The position numbers were made by a program, and so were the translations under genes. A stretch of DNA of 64,000 nucleotides from Cryptomeria japonica (taxonomy: Eukaryota; Streptophyta; Pinopsida; Cupressales; Cupressaceae). The stretch spans positions 473,118,573 through 473,182,572 of the forward strand of contig NC_081409.1 of the NCBI RefSeq assembly GCF_030272615.1, read 5' to 3'. Shown here in pieces: positions 11,493 through 23,630 of the stretch. Each line of letters opens with the position of its first letter. Within the stretch, counting starts at the first letter, position 1. The notes beneath the pieces were generated by a model. It was not told the origin of the DNA and ran no database searches. It worked only from the letters and a program-made list of their open reading frames with translations.

Positions 11493-12844
11493 CTACTCCC
11501 TTGTTCTGATACCACTTTATGAAAAACAAAAACTCCTTCCCCTTCCTTTAGACTCACAACATTCAAACACAAAAAACCCTTGCAGAGACTCTCATCTACA
11601 GAATACAACAAAACATAAGCTTATATGCTAATCAAATTAGAAACACACAATTGTAACTATAGCCCTAATTGGACTAATGCCTCTCCTTGATACTAATTCT
11701 ATCCTCTAACCCCTCTTGGGTTCTCACACCAAGTTTCAAGGTGTTCTGACAATCGATTCAGGGAGAAATTGTCAATTTTCTATTAGAACCCTAGCTAGCC
11801 TAGCTACCAGACAACCTCGTGAACAATCTGCAAATCTTTTTAACAACTCAAAATTTCAAATCATTGGTGAATGGAAGATAACAGACAATTATACACCCAC
11901 ATGTACTCACTTAAACAATTTGAATCCAAACAACAATATGTAAACACAAAATTAGAGCAAATTGCGGAAACATGGTGAATTAGAGAGAATATGCTTCCAA
12001 TTTGGTGCCAATGATTTCAAATTTGAAAGAAAACAATTTCAAAGTTTACTTTACAAAATTTCTAGTTCTCCCCTTCTCTTCCCTCTCTCTCTCTACCTAT
12101 TTCTCATACAATTTATACCAAATTTGAACTTTCCTGTCGTGATCGTTTGATTGCATGATTGTTCAAATTCCATATTTTATGAATCATTGTCAAACACAAG
12201 TGTCAAAATAGCAATGTCGAGCTGATAAATCACTATTAGACACTGATATTAGAATAGAAATTCTGATCATGTCTTCTTGATCACCCATCGGGATAACTCT
12301 TCAAGGTAGAGCAATAATTTCATGTAATTCTGATAAAACAAACTACCTCGATGTCGCTCATTTTGGTATAGCTTATGTCGAACAAGACATTTGAAGATCT
12401 ATTGGTATAACCCATCGAAGTCGGCTGAACAATATTTTGTAATCCCAATAGTGTAAACTATCTGGACAACAACCTTATCGGATTAACAATTCTGATGATA
12501 ACTTTTTGCCACCATGATGTTTTATTGGGTCAACTATCTTGATACCAATATTGATACCTTATTGGAATAGCCTTTCAAAATCGGTTGAACAAAATTTTGC
12601 AAATCTGATAGTGTAACCTATCCTGATAATAGTAATGACAAGTTTTTACCACAATGACATCTTATCAGTATAACTTATCTCGACAACATAAATGAGAACT
12701 TTTTGAGCCACTTTACAAATTTGAAAATCATGACTCCAATTTTGGCAAACATACACAAAAACATGAAATAACATCACAAATGGTCTCAATAGATCTAAAC
12801 CTAACTCCTAAGACTCAAAACACCAAATTGACAAATTGACTAGA
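11493..12844. other. Anonymous AT-rich region, probable LTR remnants
   Basis: No coding signal. At 11506-11514 the plus strand reads CTGATACCA, a reversed tRNA-Met primer site, followed by TGAAAAAC, so part of this stretch may be the LTR of another minus-strand copia element. No second copy is in the window to test it. A degenerate tandem duplication lies at 12410-12700. The 5' LTR and gag of copia A would be expected here but are not found. Confidence 0.45.
12410..12700 (+). repeat. Degenerate tandem duplication, ~155-bp unit
   Basis: The block around TCGGCTGAACAATATTTTG (about 12420) recurs at about 12576 as TCGGTTGAACAAAATTTTG. Both are followed by similar ATAGTGTAA.CTATC text and a TTTTT(A/G)CCAC(C/A)ATGA block. 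About two units; no coding potential seen. Confidence 0.55.
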
Positions 12845-13440
12845 CCTTAGGTGCTCCTGCACCAAGAAAGATGTACCTAAATCTAATAACTCTAAGATTG
12901 TTGAGAATGTTGTTTCTGCATTGCATGTCAGAAGAGATAGAACTAAATGATTGATTGATAAAGGATGTTCAAACCATATGACTAGTTAAAAAAGTAATAT
13001 TGTAAATCATGAGAAGTATGGTGGTGGTTTTGTTAGATTTGGAGATGATCAGACTACTCAAATTGTTGGAATTGGTTCCATTACCTTTGGTGGAAAGCAT
13101 AACATTGACAATTTTTACTATGTGAAAGGATTACATCATAATTTCTTGAGTGTTGGACAGATGTGCAAAAATGGTTACAATGTTGTTGTTCAAGATGGTA
13201 GATGTGAGATCTGGAATAGATCCACAACTATTATTGCTACAGGGAAAAGGATTGGTAGAAACATGTGTCAATTGGAAGCTACTACAGGAAATTGCTTATT
13301 ATCACAAATCAATGAGGGTTGGTTATGACACTGGAGGATGTGTCATATCAATTTTTATAATTTGGTGAAGATTAGTATGATAAAAGTTGTGAAAGATTTA
13401 CCGACTGACTAAGCTAGATAACAATATTTGCAAAGAATGT
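12845..13440 (+). pseudogene. Copia A protease and GAG-pre-integrase segment
   Basis: The aspartic protease signature appears as LIDKGCSNHMTS at 12951-12986. The family normally has DSG; here the Ser codon reads Lys, and the preceding Trp is a TGA stop. Downstream are a glycine-rich strand (GGGFVRFGDD) and VKGLHHNFLSVGQMCKNGYN (13122-13190), the standard GAG-pre-integrase core. The zinc-binding CHxxH region near 13330 (RMCHINFYNLV) is in a shifted frame. The protease would cut the polyprotein; this copy cannot. Confidence 0.85.
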
Positions 13441-14312
13441 CAAGTGGGAAAGCAAACAAAAGGAACATTCAGAGGAAAGGAACAATCATTTACTAGATTT
13501 TTGGATCTGATACACACAAACCTATGTGGTCCAACTAGAACAAGGAGTTTTCAAGGTGAGAGATATTTCATGCTCTTAATTGATGATAATTCTAGAATGA
13601 CTTGGGTTGCATTTATAAGAGAGAAGTTAGAAGTATTAGAAAAATTTAAGATATTCAAAACTAGAGTTGAGAATTAAGTTGATAGAAGAATTAAATGTTT
13701 GAGATCTAATAGAGGAGGAGAATTTATTTCTAATGAATTTGATACTTCTGTGAGAAATATGAAATTAGAAAACATTTATCAGCGTCTAGGACACCTCAAT
13801 AGAATGGCATAGTTGAAAGGATGAACATGACTATTCAAGAGGCAGAAAGTACTATGATCAAGGAAGAAAACCTACTGAAAGTTTACTAGAGAGAAGCTAT
13901 ACACATTGTTGTGTATACCCTTAACAAAGTTTTATTCAGGAAGAAGTTTGGGAAGACATCATATGAATTATGGTATGGAAGGATCCCTTATGTGAAGTAT
14001 TTCAAATTTTTTGGAAGCACATGTTATATTTGTAGAGATGAAGAGAATCTTGGAAAGATTGATAGAAGAGTAGATGAAGGTATATTCCTTGGTTATTCTA
14101 CAAAGAGAAAGCCTTATGGATATTATAAAAAAAGATTGAATAAAATCATTGAGAGTGAAAATGTGAAGGTTGATGAGAACATTTCAAAAGAAGTTGTTAT
14201 TCAAGTGGGGTATGAATCTGATGAAAGAGAAGGAAAGAAAAAAGTTGAAGAAAAGCTGAAAGAAACTCAAGTTGCTCTGACAACTATATCAAAAACCCCA
14301 AGCTATGCATAA
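13441..14312 (+). pseudogene. Copia A integrase core, both catalytic Asp replaced
   Basis: The integrase joins element ends to target DNA using a D,D-35-E triad. The text CQVGKQTKGTFRGKEQSF then LDLIHTNLCGPTRTRSFQGE is the core. The first Asp (normally in the HxDLxGP box) is Asn, AAC at 13519-13521. The second, in LRSNRGGEF, is also Asn, AAT at 13708-13710. The Glu region after 13790 is frame-shifted. A C-terminal block, FGKTSYELWYGRIPYVKYFK then DEGIFLGYSTKRKPYGYY (13911-14140), is well kept. Confidence 0.88.
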
Positions 14313-14391
14313 AAAATCATTTTTAGAATCAACTCATAGGAAAAAAAATAGAGTCATTAGAAGAAGCAAAGTTGTTAAAGAATAAGTTCTT

Positions 14392-15400
14392 TTGTGTTTA
14401 CTTTCTGAGTCCAAACCTAAGATAGTTGAAGAAGCTTGCAAAGATCAGAATTGGATGAAAGCAATGAAGAAAGAGCTAGATCAAATTGAGAAAAATCAGA
14501 CTTGGGAACTAGTCCCTATATCGGTAGATAATAATTTTATTGGAACAAAGTGGGTATTTCAAAATAAGTTGGATGAAAATGGTCAAGTTGTAAGAAACAA
14601 AGAAATATTGGTATGCAAAGGTTACACACATGTTGAAGGTATTGATTTTGAGGAGACTTTTGCTCCTGTTGCTAGAATGGAGGCTATTAGGATGTTTTTA
14701 ACTTCTGCAACATATAAGAACTTCAAATTCTATCAAATGGATGTGAAGCTAGCATTTCTAAATGGGGAATTGAAAGAAAAATTCTACATTGATCAATTGG
14801 AAGGATTCAAGTTATTAGATGATCCAAATGTTATTTGCAGATTGAAGAAGGTGTTGTATAGATTGAAGCAAGCACCTAGAGCTTGATATGGAATGCTAGA
14901 TAAGTATCTACTAGGTTATACTGACAACAATATCTACTTCAAAGTTGAATCAAGTAAGATCTTAATTGTTATTGTATATGTGGATGACATAATTTTTGGT
15001 GGAAATGATGGCATGTTCAAGGAATTTGCTAGTGAAATGCAGAAGGAATTTTAAATGTCTATGATTGGTGAGTTAAATTTTTTTCTTGGAATGAAATTGA
15101 ATCAAAATAGTAAAGTTATTTTCCTTTCTTAGTCAAAGTGCTAGAGAATTGTTCAAAAAGTTTTAATTGGAGAATTCCAAACTAGTTTGTACTCCCATGA
15201 TTACTAGATGTAAGTTGACTAATGACGATAAATCTTTTGAGATTGATGCAAGAAAGTACAAATCAATGGTTTGAGGATTGTTATATTTGACTGATACAAG
15301 ACCAAATATCATATATGCTATTTTTCTTGAGACCAGATTTCAGCAAGAACCAAAAGAGTCACATATTGTTGTAGTAAAGAGGGTATTCAGATACTTGAAA
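14392..15400 (+). pseudogene. Copia A reverse transcriptase
   Basis: RNA-dependent DNA polymerase. Preserved blocks: [73 protein letters not shown] and RLKQAPRA (to 14886). After a stop and a small shift comes the active-site YVDDIIFGGND, with YVDD at 14977-14988 intact. After about 15050 the text is full of stops. The D of YQMDVK and the YVDD pair supply the metal-binding residues, so the palm itself looks intact although the ORF is dead. Confidence 0.93.
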
Positions 15401-15901
15401 GGAACTTAAGATTTTGGACTATGGTATCCTAGAGGGTCAAACTTTACTCTAAAGAATTATATTGATGTAGATTGGGAAAGAAGTGTTGATGATAGGAAAA
15501 GTACAAGTGGTGGAGAATTTTTCCTTGGCTCTTGGTTAGTTGCATCTTTATAAACCACATAATTTGAGTACATTGTAGCTGCTTCATGCTACACTTAAGA
15601 ACTTTGGATGAAATAGACATTGAAGGATATTGGTGTATTGTTTGATAAGCCTATCTCAATCATGTGTGATAATACAAGTGCAATCAATATCTCTAAGAAC
15701 TCGGTTTTATATTCCATAACAAAGCATATTTCTATTCAATATCATTTCTTTACAGAAAAAGATTTGGATAGTGAAGTGAAACTTGAAAATGTACCTACCG
15801 AAGAGAAAGTTATAGATATATTTACTAAGGTGTTGTGAAAAGATACTTTTGAGTATCTTCGACAGAGGTTAGGGGTTATTCCCCTTTCTAGTTTGAACTA
15901 A
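15401..15901 (+). pseudogene. Copia A RNase H segment
   Basis: RNase H removes RNA from the RNA-DNA hybrid. Remnants of the DWxxxxDDRKSTSGG block are seen at 15455-15520. The C-terminal part is readable: MCDNTSAINISKN, TKHISIQYHFF and VPTEEKVIDIFTKVL (15620-15838). Stops and shifts separate the two parts. Confidence 0.85.
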
Positions 15902-16175
15902 GTGCATTTGGCAGTGCATTAGTCTGAGATAATTCATGCATATTTATGTTTGGACTAATGCTTTGGGCTTCCTCTCAAGGGGAGTTGTGTGATTTCCGAG
16001 ATGTGTTGTTATTTACCTTTGTCATTGATATAAAAGGCAAAGAAGTTTGAAAAGTTTGAAAAGTTTGGAAGCATATAGTTTTTCCTTCTAAGGGGGATAA
16101 GTTTCTTTTTTGGAAAATTTGTTGAACATATTGTTGGAGAAATTGTTTGTCATTGATGAATGTTGCAATTAATGA

Positions 16176-16191
16176 TAAAGGGGGAGATTTT
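16176..16191 (+). promoter_or_regulatory. Polypurine tract of copia A
   Basis: AAAGGGGGAGATTT runs directly into TGAAAATGTGAAG, the LTR start at 16192. Typical copia context; a second, weaker tract (AAGGGGGATAAG) lies about 90 bp upstream. Confidence 0.75.
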
Positions 16192-16352
16192 TGAAAATGT
16201 GAAGTTGTTTGATGTATTAGTATGGTTGTCATTGATGTCAACATGTTGATTTTGTTTCAATGTTTGGTGTTGCTCTGGATATTCTGACTTATTGTAGATA
16301 TATTCCTGATACATTGGAATATTGTTAGATATTTATTTGAGAGTATTCTTTT
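16192..16352 (+). repeat. Copia A 3' LTR, first part
   Basis: Starts TGAAAATG after the purine tract. It is cut at 16352 by element II. CTTTT at 16348-16352 is the left copy of the target duplication. The LTR continues at 27838. Confidence 0.87.
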
Positions 16353-17240
16353 TGTTGGAATCCAAGAACACTGAGAGGGGGGGTGAATCAGTGTTCTACC
16401 AGAATGATCAATTTTAACCCTATTAAAACATACATTCACCAACCGATAAAGTGGTACATATAAGATTGAAAGTAGTAAAGAAACCAATAGGCCAATCACA
16501 CAAATGAATAGCATAGCACAGAGAATTATAAACCTCAAAGAGGAAAAACCATGGTGGGATTTGTGACCCACAATATCAATCCACTAGCCATATGAAAAGA
16601 TATTACAAAATATGGGGGCCTGCTCTTGCAGGAAGGCTTATAGTCTAGAGCACACTGCTCAATCACAAAAGGAGCCTCAATGATTACATACAAATCCAAA
16701 CTACAATTTGGAGAAATGAGTGATCTGCAAAGATAGCATCTCCTATGCCTGAATATAGTTTCGATTAAGCTCTGTCTGTTCCAGTCTGAAACCATAAAAC
16801 CCTTACCAGAATAACCTCTTACATAAACTTCACATTACAAAACATTATCACATTCTCCTATCCTTACATATTACAAAATGATCTAATAAAATTACCTATA
16901 TACCCTTACAATCCTTTATGCCTTATGTTGGCTTACATAGATAATTACAAAGTGAATATACATGTCGGCTCAATTACATATATACATGAATATGAAAATC
17001 AATTTTTGATTACTATATCTCCCAAATGTTGTTGGTCTTCTATACCATTATCCTGATGAAGTCATGTCGGCTTGCAATGCTGGTACTCAAAGAAATTCTC
17101 CTACTGATGAAGATACCCGCCAGTGCCGGTGTCGGCGAAGTGTCTGTTGGTAATCAACCAAACCAAAATGTGAAAGCTAGAACATTTTGCCATCAATGAC
17201 AACATATTAAAACCAATCAAATGAGTGTCAATTGACAACA
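16353..17240 (-). repeat. Element II 3' LTR (888 bp)
   Basis: Begins (minus strand) TGTTGTCAATTGACACTC after a purine tract and ends GGATTCCAACA at 16353. It has the shared C-rich palindromic motif at 16369-16392. Together with 22215-22758 it lacks a ~45-bp block present in both LTRs of element I and reads CCACCATGG where element I reads CCACTGTGG. Confidence 0.92.
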
Positions 17241-17254
17241 ATCTCCTCCCTTGG
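17241..17254 (-). promoter_or_regulatory. Polypurine tract of element II
   Basis: Minus strand GCCAAGGGAGGAGAT sits next to the 3' LTR start. Confidence 0.75.
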
Positions 17255-17507
17255 CATTGATGGTAACACTCATGTGAAAAATGATAATGGTTTCCATCTA
17301 TTGGTTTCATCCTGAGACTGCTCCCCCTGAGCTGAATATCCATTTGAGATCATGACCAATAAAAAAATACTCCATACCTCCATATCTTTCAATGCCAAGA
17401 ATATATTTTTCACCTATACTCCCCCTTTGACATTAATGCCAAAAAAATACCCAAAAAAATGGGACAAAGAATGAAGGTTTGTACAAAGAATATCCCAAAA
17501 TACCTTA

Positions 17508-20500
17508 CCAGAGCTAAATATATTTAAATATTTCTGGATAGGATTTCTCCAAAATCTCTAGATATGTATCGCAACCTGATTTGAGTGTGTTGGAAATAGA
17601 TACAAGTCCATTAAGCATATGGGCATATGACTCTTTGTCCTTAAGTTTTGTCAGTGTGGGCTTACCAACCATATCAATATACTCCTTCTTATGTACACAA
17701 TGAATCCAACTAGGGACTCACCAATCCTCTAAGACCTCTGGCTCTCCTTATAAATTTATCTTTATCCCTCTCAAGAGCTGAAACTTGAGCTTCCAAAACC
17801 AAAATCTGACCATCAATAGATGTAGTCAAAGAATTTGAGCCATCAAAAGAATTGACTATACCTACAATCTTCTCCTAAGTATCCTTAATCCTTTTATCTA
17901 AATCTACTGAAAGTAAACCTGTGTTGCAATATACTCTATAAATCTTAGTACACTGCCTTAATGCATTATCAATCAACTTCAACTTATCATTAATCTCCTT
18001 CTTCTCCGACTCAATCATTTGATCAAATGTTGCTCTCTTAGCCTATATAAACCTCTCCAGTGCCTTCCGGTTTGATATCTATTGTAAAGATTGAAATTCC
18101 TTCAAAATGTGCTCTATGATTATTTTAAGCTTGTCAGATGGGCTTTCTTCTTTGTCAAATTTGCACTTTGGGAAAAGTCTATGCAAAACAGTTGTAGACT
18201 GATCAATATCTCCTTTGTTCATATATCCTTCCTTCATCATCTTCTATGCAACCATCATCATGTGCTCAGTAGAACTCATCTTGGTAATGTTTTTTCTATT
18301 CAACCTGTGAGGTGTCAATTGATAACAATGATGGGCTCACTACCGGTTCCCTACCGAATTCCCCTTTCTTCTGCTCTGATGGTTTAACTTTTATAGCTTC
18401 CTCTCTTGCACCGGTGGCTTCACCACTTGGTGCAGTATTAGTTACCGTCAGTTCCTCCTTATGAACTATGACCTCAACCTATACATTCAGATATAGAGGA
18501 CTATTGTCCTCAACATTAGTAACTTGTACACTTGTAACCTTTACACTCTCTGATTTAGCTAGTATCTCAACATTTGCATGTACATTAGTTTCTATTGGGG
18601 GATAAATATCCAATATCTTAATATCCTTCAAAATTTTAGATGAGGTACCCACTATACTTTTACCTTTCCCTTCAACCGGTATGTCTGTAGCATTTGTTTT
18701 CACTTTCGATGAAGTATAAAAACCAAGGTTTGCAGCAAAGAATTGAACCCATGCCTTGGGTCTCCTTGACTATCTCATTAACCCTACCTAACATAAGACT
18801 GACTATCATGTGCTTGTTGTGAAATATTTTCCTGTCTGCAACCTCAAGAGCCATGTCCAGCTCCTCTGGAGTAATAGTTGCACAAGGAGATAATAGCTCT
18901 TGAATATTTATATCCTTGTCCTCCTCCATTGCTGATAATCTTCTAGCATCTAATTTGTCATATAACTGTGTCGGTATTTGATTTTTAATTTCTAACAAAG
19001 ATTTCTTATGTATATCTAAATACAATAAAATTGCTTCCTCAACTTCTCTCTATTCATCATCATCTAAATGCTCATAATAAAATTGTGCATTCTTCAACAT
19101 ACCATCCTTAGTTATTTCATCAACCAATTTTACACAAGTCTTGGGTGGATTAATAGTTACATTACTAGTAACAAGTGCCAGATCAATCTCATCCATCTTC
19201 TTTCTTCTTTTAGTATCAGATGGGGCAGAAGGTGTTTCTTTTGGAGCTCATTTTTGTGCCGGTACCTTGATTGTAACTTTCCTAACCAGTTGCTTCCTAG
19301 ATTCTACCTTTGTTTCTTTAGTTTTCTTCCTTAATACACTCTTGAATGCTAAGGGTGTGTCATCATCAGATCCATATTCTGATGGAACAAGATCAATAAA
19401 TATTTTAGGCTCTTTCCTCTTCCTTCCTTTTTCTGGAATAGCATCAATTAATACCTTGATATCTTGTGAAATTTGTTCAACAAATTTACTTGCCTTGCCC
19501 TATTTCTTCTCCCTCTTCTTTCGATTAAACTCAGTTTTAACCTCTTGCTTCTTCTTCTTAGCAATACCAAACTATTTCTTAGCTTCATCAATTGGTGCAT
19601 CAATTAGCAACTGTGCATAAGTATCTAGAATTTGTGCATCGACTTCATAACCCATCTCTTCAATCCATATCTTCTGGGGCTTGACAACTTCCATCAAAGT
19701 TTCATCTTTCTTAACCATGAAGCATATCTTGGTTGAGTATTTCTCAACAATTTTCTTTGGAACCCTCTCCCTAGAATTCATATCCTTTTGGAATATCTTA
19801 AAGTAACCCCATAATTTATCATCTTGCTGACTACCCAATGTAGCAATAGATTTTTTTAGTTGTCTTCCTACCAGGATATCAAATGCCCACTGTCTCTTCC
19901 CAAAACTGGGAGTTTCATTAATGAAAGAGAGCATCAAACAGACAATAATATTTCCATAATGGAATGTTCCCTTCTTCTCTCCTTTGATCTTCCCTAGGTT
20001 AACTAACAATTCCTCTAACATCCATCCACATAAATCTAACTTATCATTTTTCCTCATCATCTTATGTGCTGCATAAATACAGGAGCTAGAAATAGAATTT
20101 AGATAGTTTTATTGAGTTACCTCGTAGCCAATAATCATGCTTTTGAATCTGATACCTCTATCGGTGATAGTGCTAACCCTCATCGATCGCTTATCTGATG
20201 TTTCACTAGTGATTTTGTTGACATGATCATTAGAAACCTTCTTCTCTGGACGCTATCCAATCTACAACAAACCAGTGATTTCCCTAATGGCCTCCTTTGA
20301 GATCTTGTAGGTTATGTTCAACCAAATGAATTCTCCATGCACTCTACTCAAAACATATATAACTATCTCATCTTCAAATTCAAGAATATCCAGAATGTTG
20401 GTAAACCCTAGATCCTCAATATGCTGATACTCGAGCTTAATCTTTCCAGAATCTCCCATTGACTCGCTCATATACATGCTCTTAATATAATGGGTTCCCA

Positions 20501-20675
20501 AATCCTCAATATGATAGTGAATGTAAGCTTCGACATCTTCAACACATATGATAACTGAATCATCCAAGGTGGCTATACGTGAACATCACTTGAAAATCTT
20601 CCTAGGATGGTCCTTGACCTCAACAATAGTAGGATTTGCAATAAAAGTTGGTGTAGAGGATGATCCCGCTTCCAT
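17508..20675 (-). pseudogene. Unknown ~1,050-codon ORF of element II
   Basis: Homolog of the 6131-9345 ORF. The start ATG at 20675 gives MEAGSSSTPTF. Matching blocks are HIEDLGFTNILDILEFEDEI, VLSRVHGEFIWLN and ISKEAIREITG (20567-20262), LDLCGWMLEELLVNLGKIKG and ICFMVKKDETL (20060-19572), the basic linker (19560-19330), the acidic helix (19025-18830) and the coiled coil (17900-17520). Element II has a short in-frame deletion near 20540 relative to element I (around VPKRVVYVE). There are several stops and shifts. That this long domain order survives in two separate copies shows it is a family protein, not chance. Function unknown. Confidence 0.75.
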
Positions 20676-21024
20676 GATGAAAGATAAATACCTGTGAAGT
20701 AGTTGCCGGTGAAAACCCAAAGAACTCTTCCGATCACTAGTGAAATCGCTCAAGAAGATATCGATCACACTTAATTGCCTTAGACTCACTCTAAATCACT
20801 CTGAATGCAAAGTGATTAGAAATGAAGTGAATTCAACCTTTTAACCTCTAAGAAAAACCTTAATCCGTCATTGATATCAATGAGTTCCGGTGAAAGATAC
20901 CAAATCTCATTCTAACATCTCCATGCTGGATAAGAATCTCCAATGTCTAGAACATCTTCTAGAACCTCTTCCTAGGGCATAAGAAGTATCTCCATGAATT
21001 TTGCCTACCCCTAAGGCATCTTCC

Positions 21025-22146
21025 TTAGTTACCAGATGAGCTTCCTGTCGATGCAAGAGCAACCTCCTCTGTCAGTTGAGTAACCAGAGCATTCCCATCT
21101 GCTGATTGATCATCTAACTTCCTGACCCATTTCTTGATATGATCTTTTCAGATTTCATTAACCTTCTCTTTTCCTTTCTCATTTGATCCTTCATTGTTAA
21201 CAGGTGGATTTCTACTTCTACAGAACTTAGCTATGTGTCCAACCTCATTGCATGCATAACATGTAACATTGTTCTTTTGAATTTCTTTGCTAAAACTGAT
21301 ATGATTGCTTGACCTGCACTGATTAGCTACATGTCCAAATTTTCCACATGCATAACATTTAACATTCATTCTGCAATCTTTTGTCTTATAACCATACTTA
21401 TTGCATTTTACACATTGACCAGGAGCAGAATTATAGTTATGATTTGCTCTATTTCTACATTGCCTAGCCATGTGACCAAATTAATTACAAACAAAGCATC
21501 TACCATTAAATTTGTAAGCATTAAGCTTCCTTATTGGTGCCTTTTGGTTTTGATCTTCATTTGTAGTACTAGAGCTATGACTTTGTTCAAATCCAACACC
21601 ACTAGAATCTCCATTCTATCTTTGACTTTTCAATAACTCATCAAGCTGTGATAAACTAACCTTGAATTTGTCCTTGTACTCACTTGTAGCAGTCAGATCA
21701 TCTCTCAAAATTATCATTTGTCTCTCAAGTTCTTGTTCGTTACTCTAGGATTGCACTAAATTAGTTCTCAACATATCATTTTCATGAACCAACCGGGTGC
21801 ATTCTTTAAATTTGTCTTTCAGAGATATAACAAGATTTTCTTCCTTCTTCTTCTAGTCCTCAATCTCCTTTGACATCCTCATAGTTAGGGCTTTCATTTC
21901 ATTCCTCATGACCATGTTCTCCTAACTCAACTTCTGACATTTTTCATTAAGGGCATCTTTCTCTTCATTATCCTGATTTTGTAAAAGTTCCTTCCTCTTG
22001 GCTTGAATAGATGAATGCCTCTCTTGTAGGATAAGAATGAATTCCTAAGTAGAATTCAATTCATCTTGTAACTTCAAGTTCTTCATCCTTTCAACATCAT
22101 AATCTTCAAGTGCTACCTCAAGTTGCTTCTCTAAACTCAGATCCAT
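21025..22146 (-). pseudogene. Gag-like protein: coiled coil plus CCHC knuckles (element II)
   Basis: ATG at 22146 gives MDLSLEKQLEVALEDYDVER, homologous to the gag of element I. The four knuckles lie at about 21490-21220. The third (CYACGKFGHVANQC) and fourth (CYACNEVGHIAKFC) are intact. The second has Tyr for its His, and the first is broken by a stop. The last in-frame stop is TAA at 21025-21027. Other in-frame stops interrupt the coiled-coil part. No protease follows. Confidence 0.83.
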
Positions 22147-22200
22147 GGATTTTGGATTCAGGATCTTCCTCAAGCTATTAAACTTCCTTTGAGGCAAAAG

Positions 22201-22212
22201 GCTCTGATACCA
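22201..22212 (-). promoter_or_regulatory. Primer binding site, tRNA-Met type, element II
   Basis: Minus strand TGGTATCAGAGC, a perfect match to the copia-type initiator tRNA-Met site, two bases from the LTR end at 22215. Confidence 0.9.
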
Positions 22213-22214
22213 AT

Positions 22215-22758
22215 TGTTGGAATCCAAGAAAATTGAGAGGTGGGGGGGTGAATCAGTGTTCTACCAAAATGATCAATTTTAACCTTATTAAAACATGCAT
22301 TTACCAACCGATAAACTGGTACATATAAGATTGAAAGAAGTAAAACAACCAATAGGCCAATCAAACAAATGAATACCATAACACAGAGAATTATACATGG
22401 AAAACCTCAAAGAGGAAAAACCATGGTGGGATTTGTGACCCACAATATCAATCCACTGGCCATATAAAAAGATATTACAAAATATAGCGGCTTGCACTTT
22501 CAGGAAGGATTACAACATAGAGCACATTGCTCAATCACAAAAGGAGCCTCACTGACTACATACAAATCCAAACTAAAATTTGGAGAAATGAGTGAACTAC
22601 AAAGATAGCATCTCTTATGCCTAAATACAATTCTAGTTAAGCTCTGTCTATTTCAGTCTAAAACCCTAAAACTGTTACCAGAATAACCTCTTACATAAAC
22701 TTCCCATTACAAAACATTATCACATTCTCCTATCATTACATATTACAAAATGATCTAG
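22215..22758 (-). repeat. Element II 5' LTR, promoter-distal part
   Basis: The end half of the LTR, with CCAACA next to the primer site and the C-rich motif at 22231-22258. Similarity to the 3' LTR stops at about 22758, after AGATCATTTT read on the minus strand. The missing first part is found at 27500-27832. Confidence 0.88.
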
Positions 22759-23630
22759 TCAACTGACCTATTGTTCGTAAATAGATTGGTCTTCCTTATT
22801 TATTTAAGCTTGCATATTTCGACTCACGTAAAGAAAGACAAAATCTTTACCAATCAGTTGGAAAATCATTATATTTGATTAACCTTTGAATTTAGGTACA
22901 ACTCCCTCTAATAAATATTCAATCAGCTCCAAATTACACACAATCAATAGGATGCATTTCACCAGAAAGCACTAAAAGGTAATTGCATTCACTAGTCAAT
23001 ACAAAATGAGTGCAAGCACTGATTTATATATAACTCTTTATATAAAGCCAATGGACTTCATGCGTACACTAAAACAAAATGAAAAAGCCTTTAAAGATGA
23101 AATTCGCTAATAATTTCTGCACACATAGAAAGTATAACGGTTCCTTTCTTGAAATAGATTTTTACAGAAATCAAATTTCAAAATAACAAACGTACAAATT
23201 TTAAATCAAAGAGAACTGTTAATGAGGTTTCCATTCATTGATGAACATCCACCTTCTACATACACAACATCTATAGCTAATTTAAAAGATAGTCTTTTCA
23301 AAAACTTAGTGAACCTTTTCAAAGTCATTACAAAACATATATATAAGTCACTAGACCAATAGTTTTTAACCAAAGTCAAATTAACTCGTAAGAGTTAATA
23401 GAAAACAACCCTAACTGTATAACCAAAACTAAACAAAATGATTAGACTCGCTAGCGAACAACTGCCAGCAGTGCTAGTCATGTCGTGTGCTCAGTCCTGG
23501 TGTGATCACTCGGGTTGGTGTTTTGGATAGACACCATCACTGCCTTCGCCACACTCCACTCTCGATGCACCTTTGAAAATTCTTGAATTACGGTTATGTG
23601 TGGCAAAATGATGTGAATTACTCTCTACTT

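Larger units (their letters stand above)
12845..15901 (+). pseudogene. Ty1/copia polyprotein A (protease to RNase H), broken
   Basis: Pol order is protease, GAG-pre-integrase, integrase, reverse transcriptase, RNase H, which is the copia order. The gag part is absent and the 5' end ends in unrelated DNA. There are at least five frame changes and many stops. Domain entries follow. The end is set by a late tail like VIPLSSLN before a TAA. It is followed by a 3' region with two purine tracts and then the LTR at 16192. Confidence 0.92.

Noticed and set aside
12845-15901. Treating copia A pol as the missing pol of elements I and II
   Set aside because: It ends in a different LTR (16192-16352 and 27838-28778) that element II interrupts; the LTRs share only the short C-rich motif.
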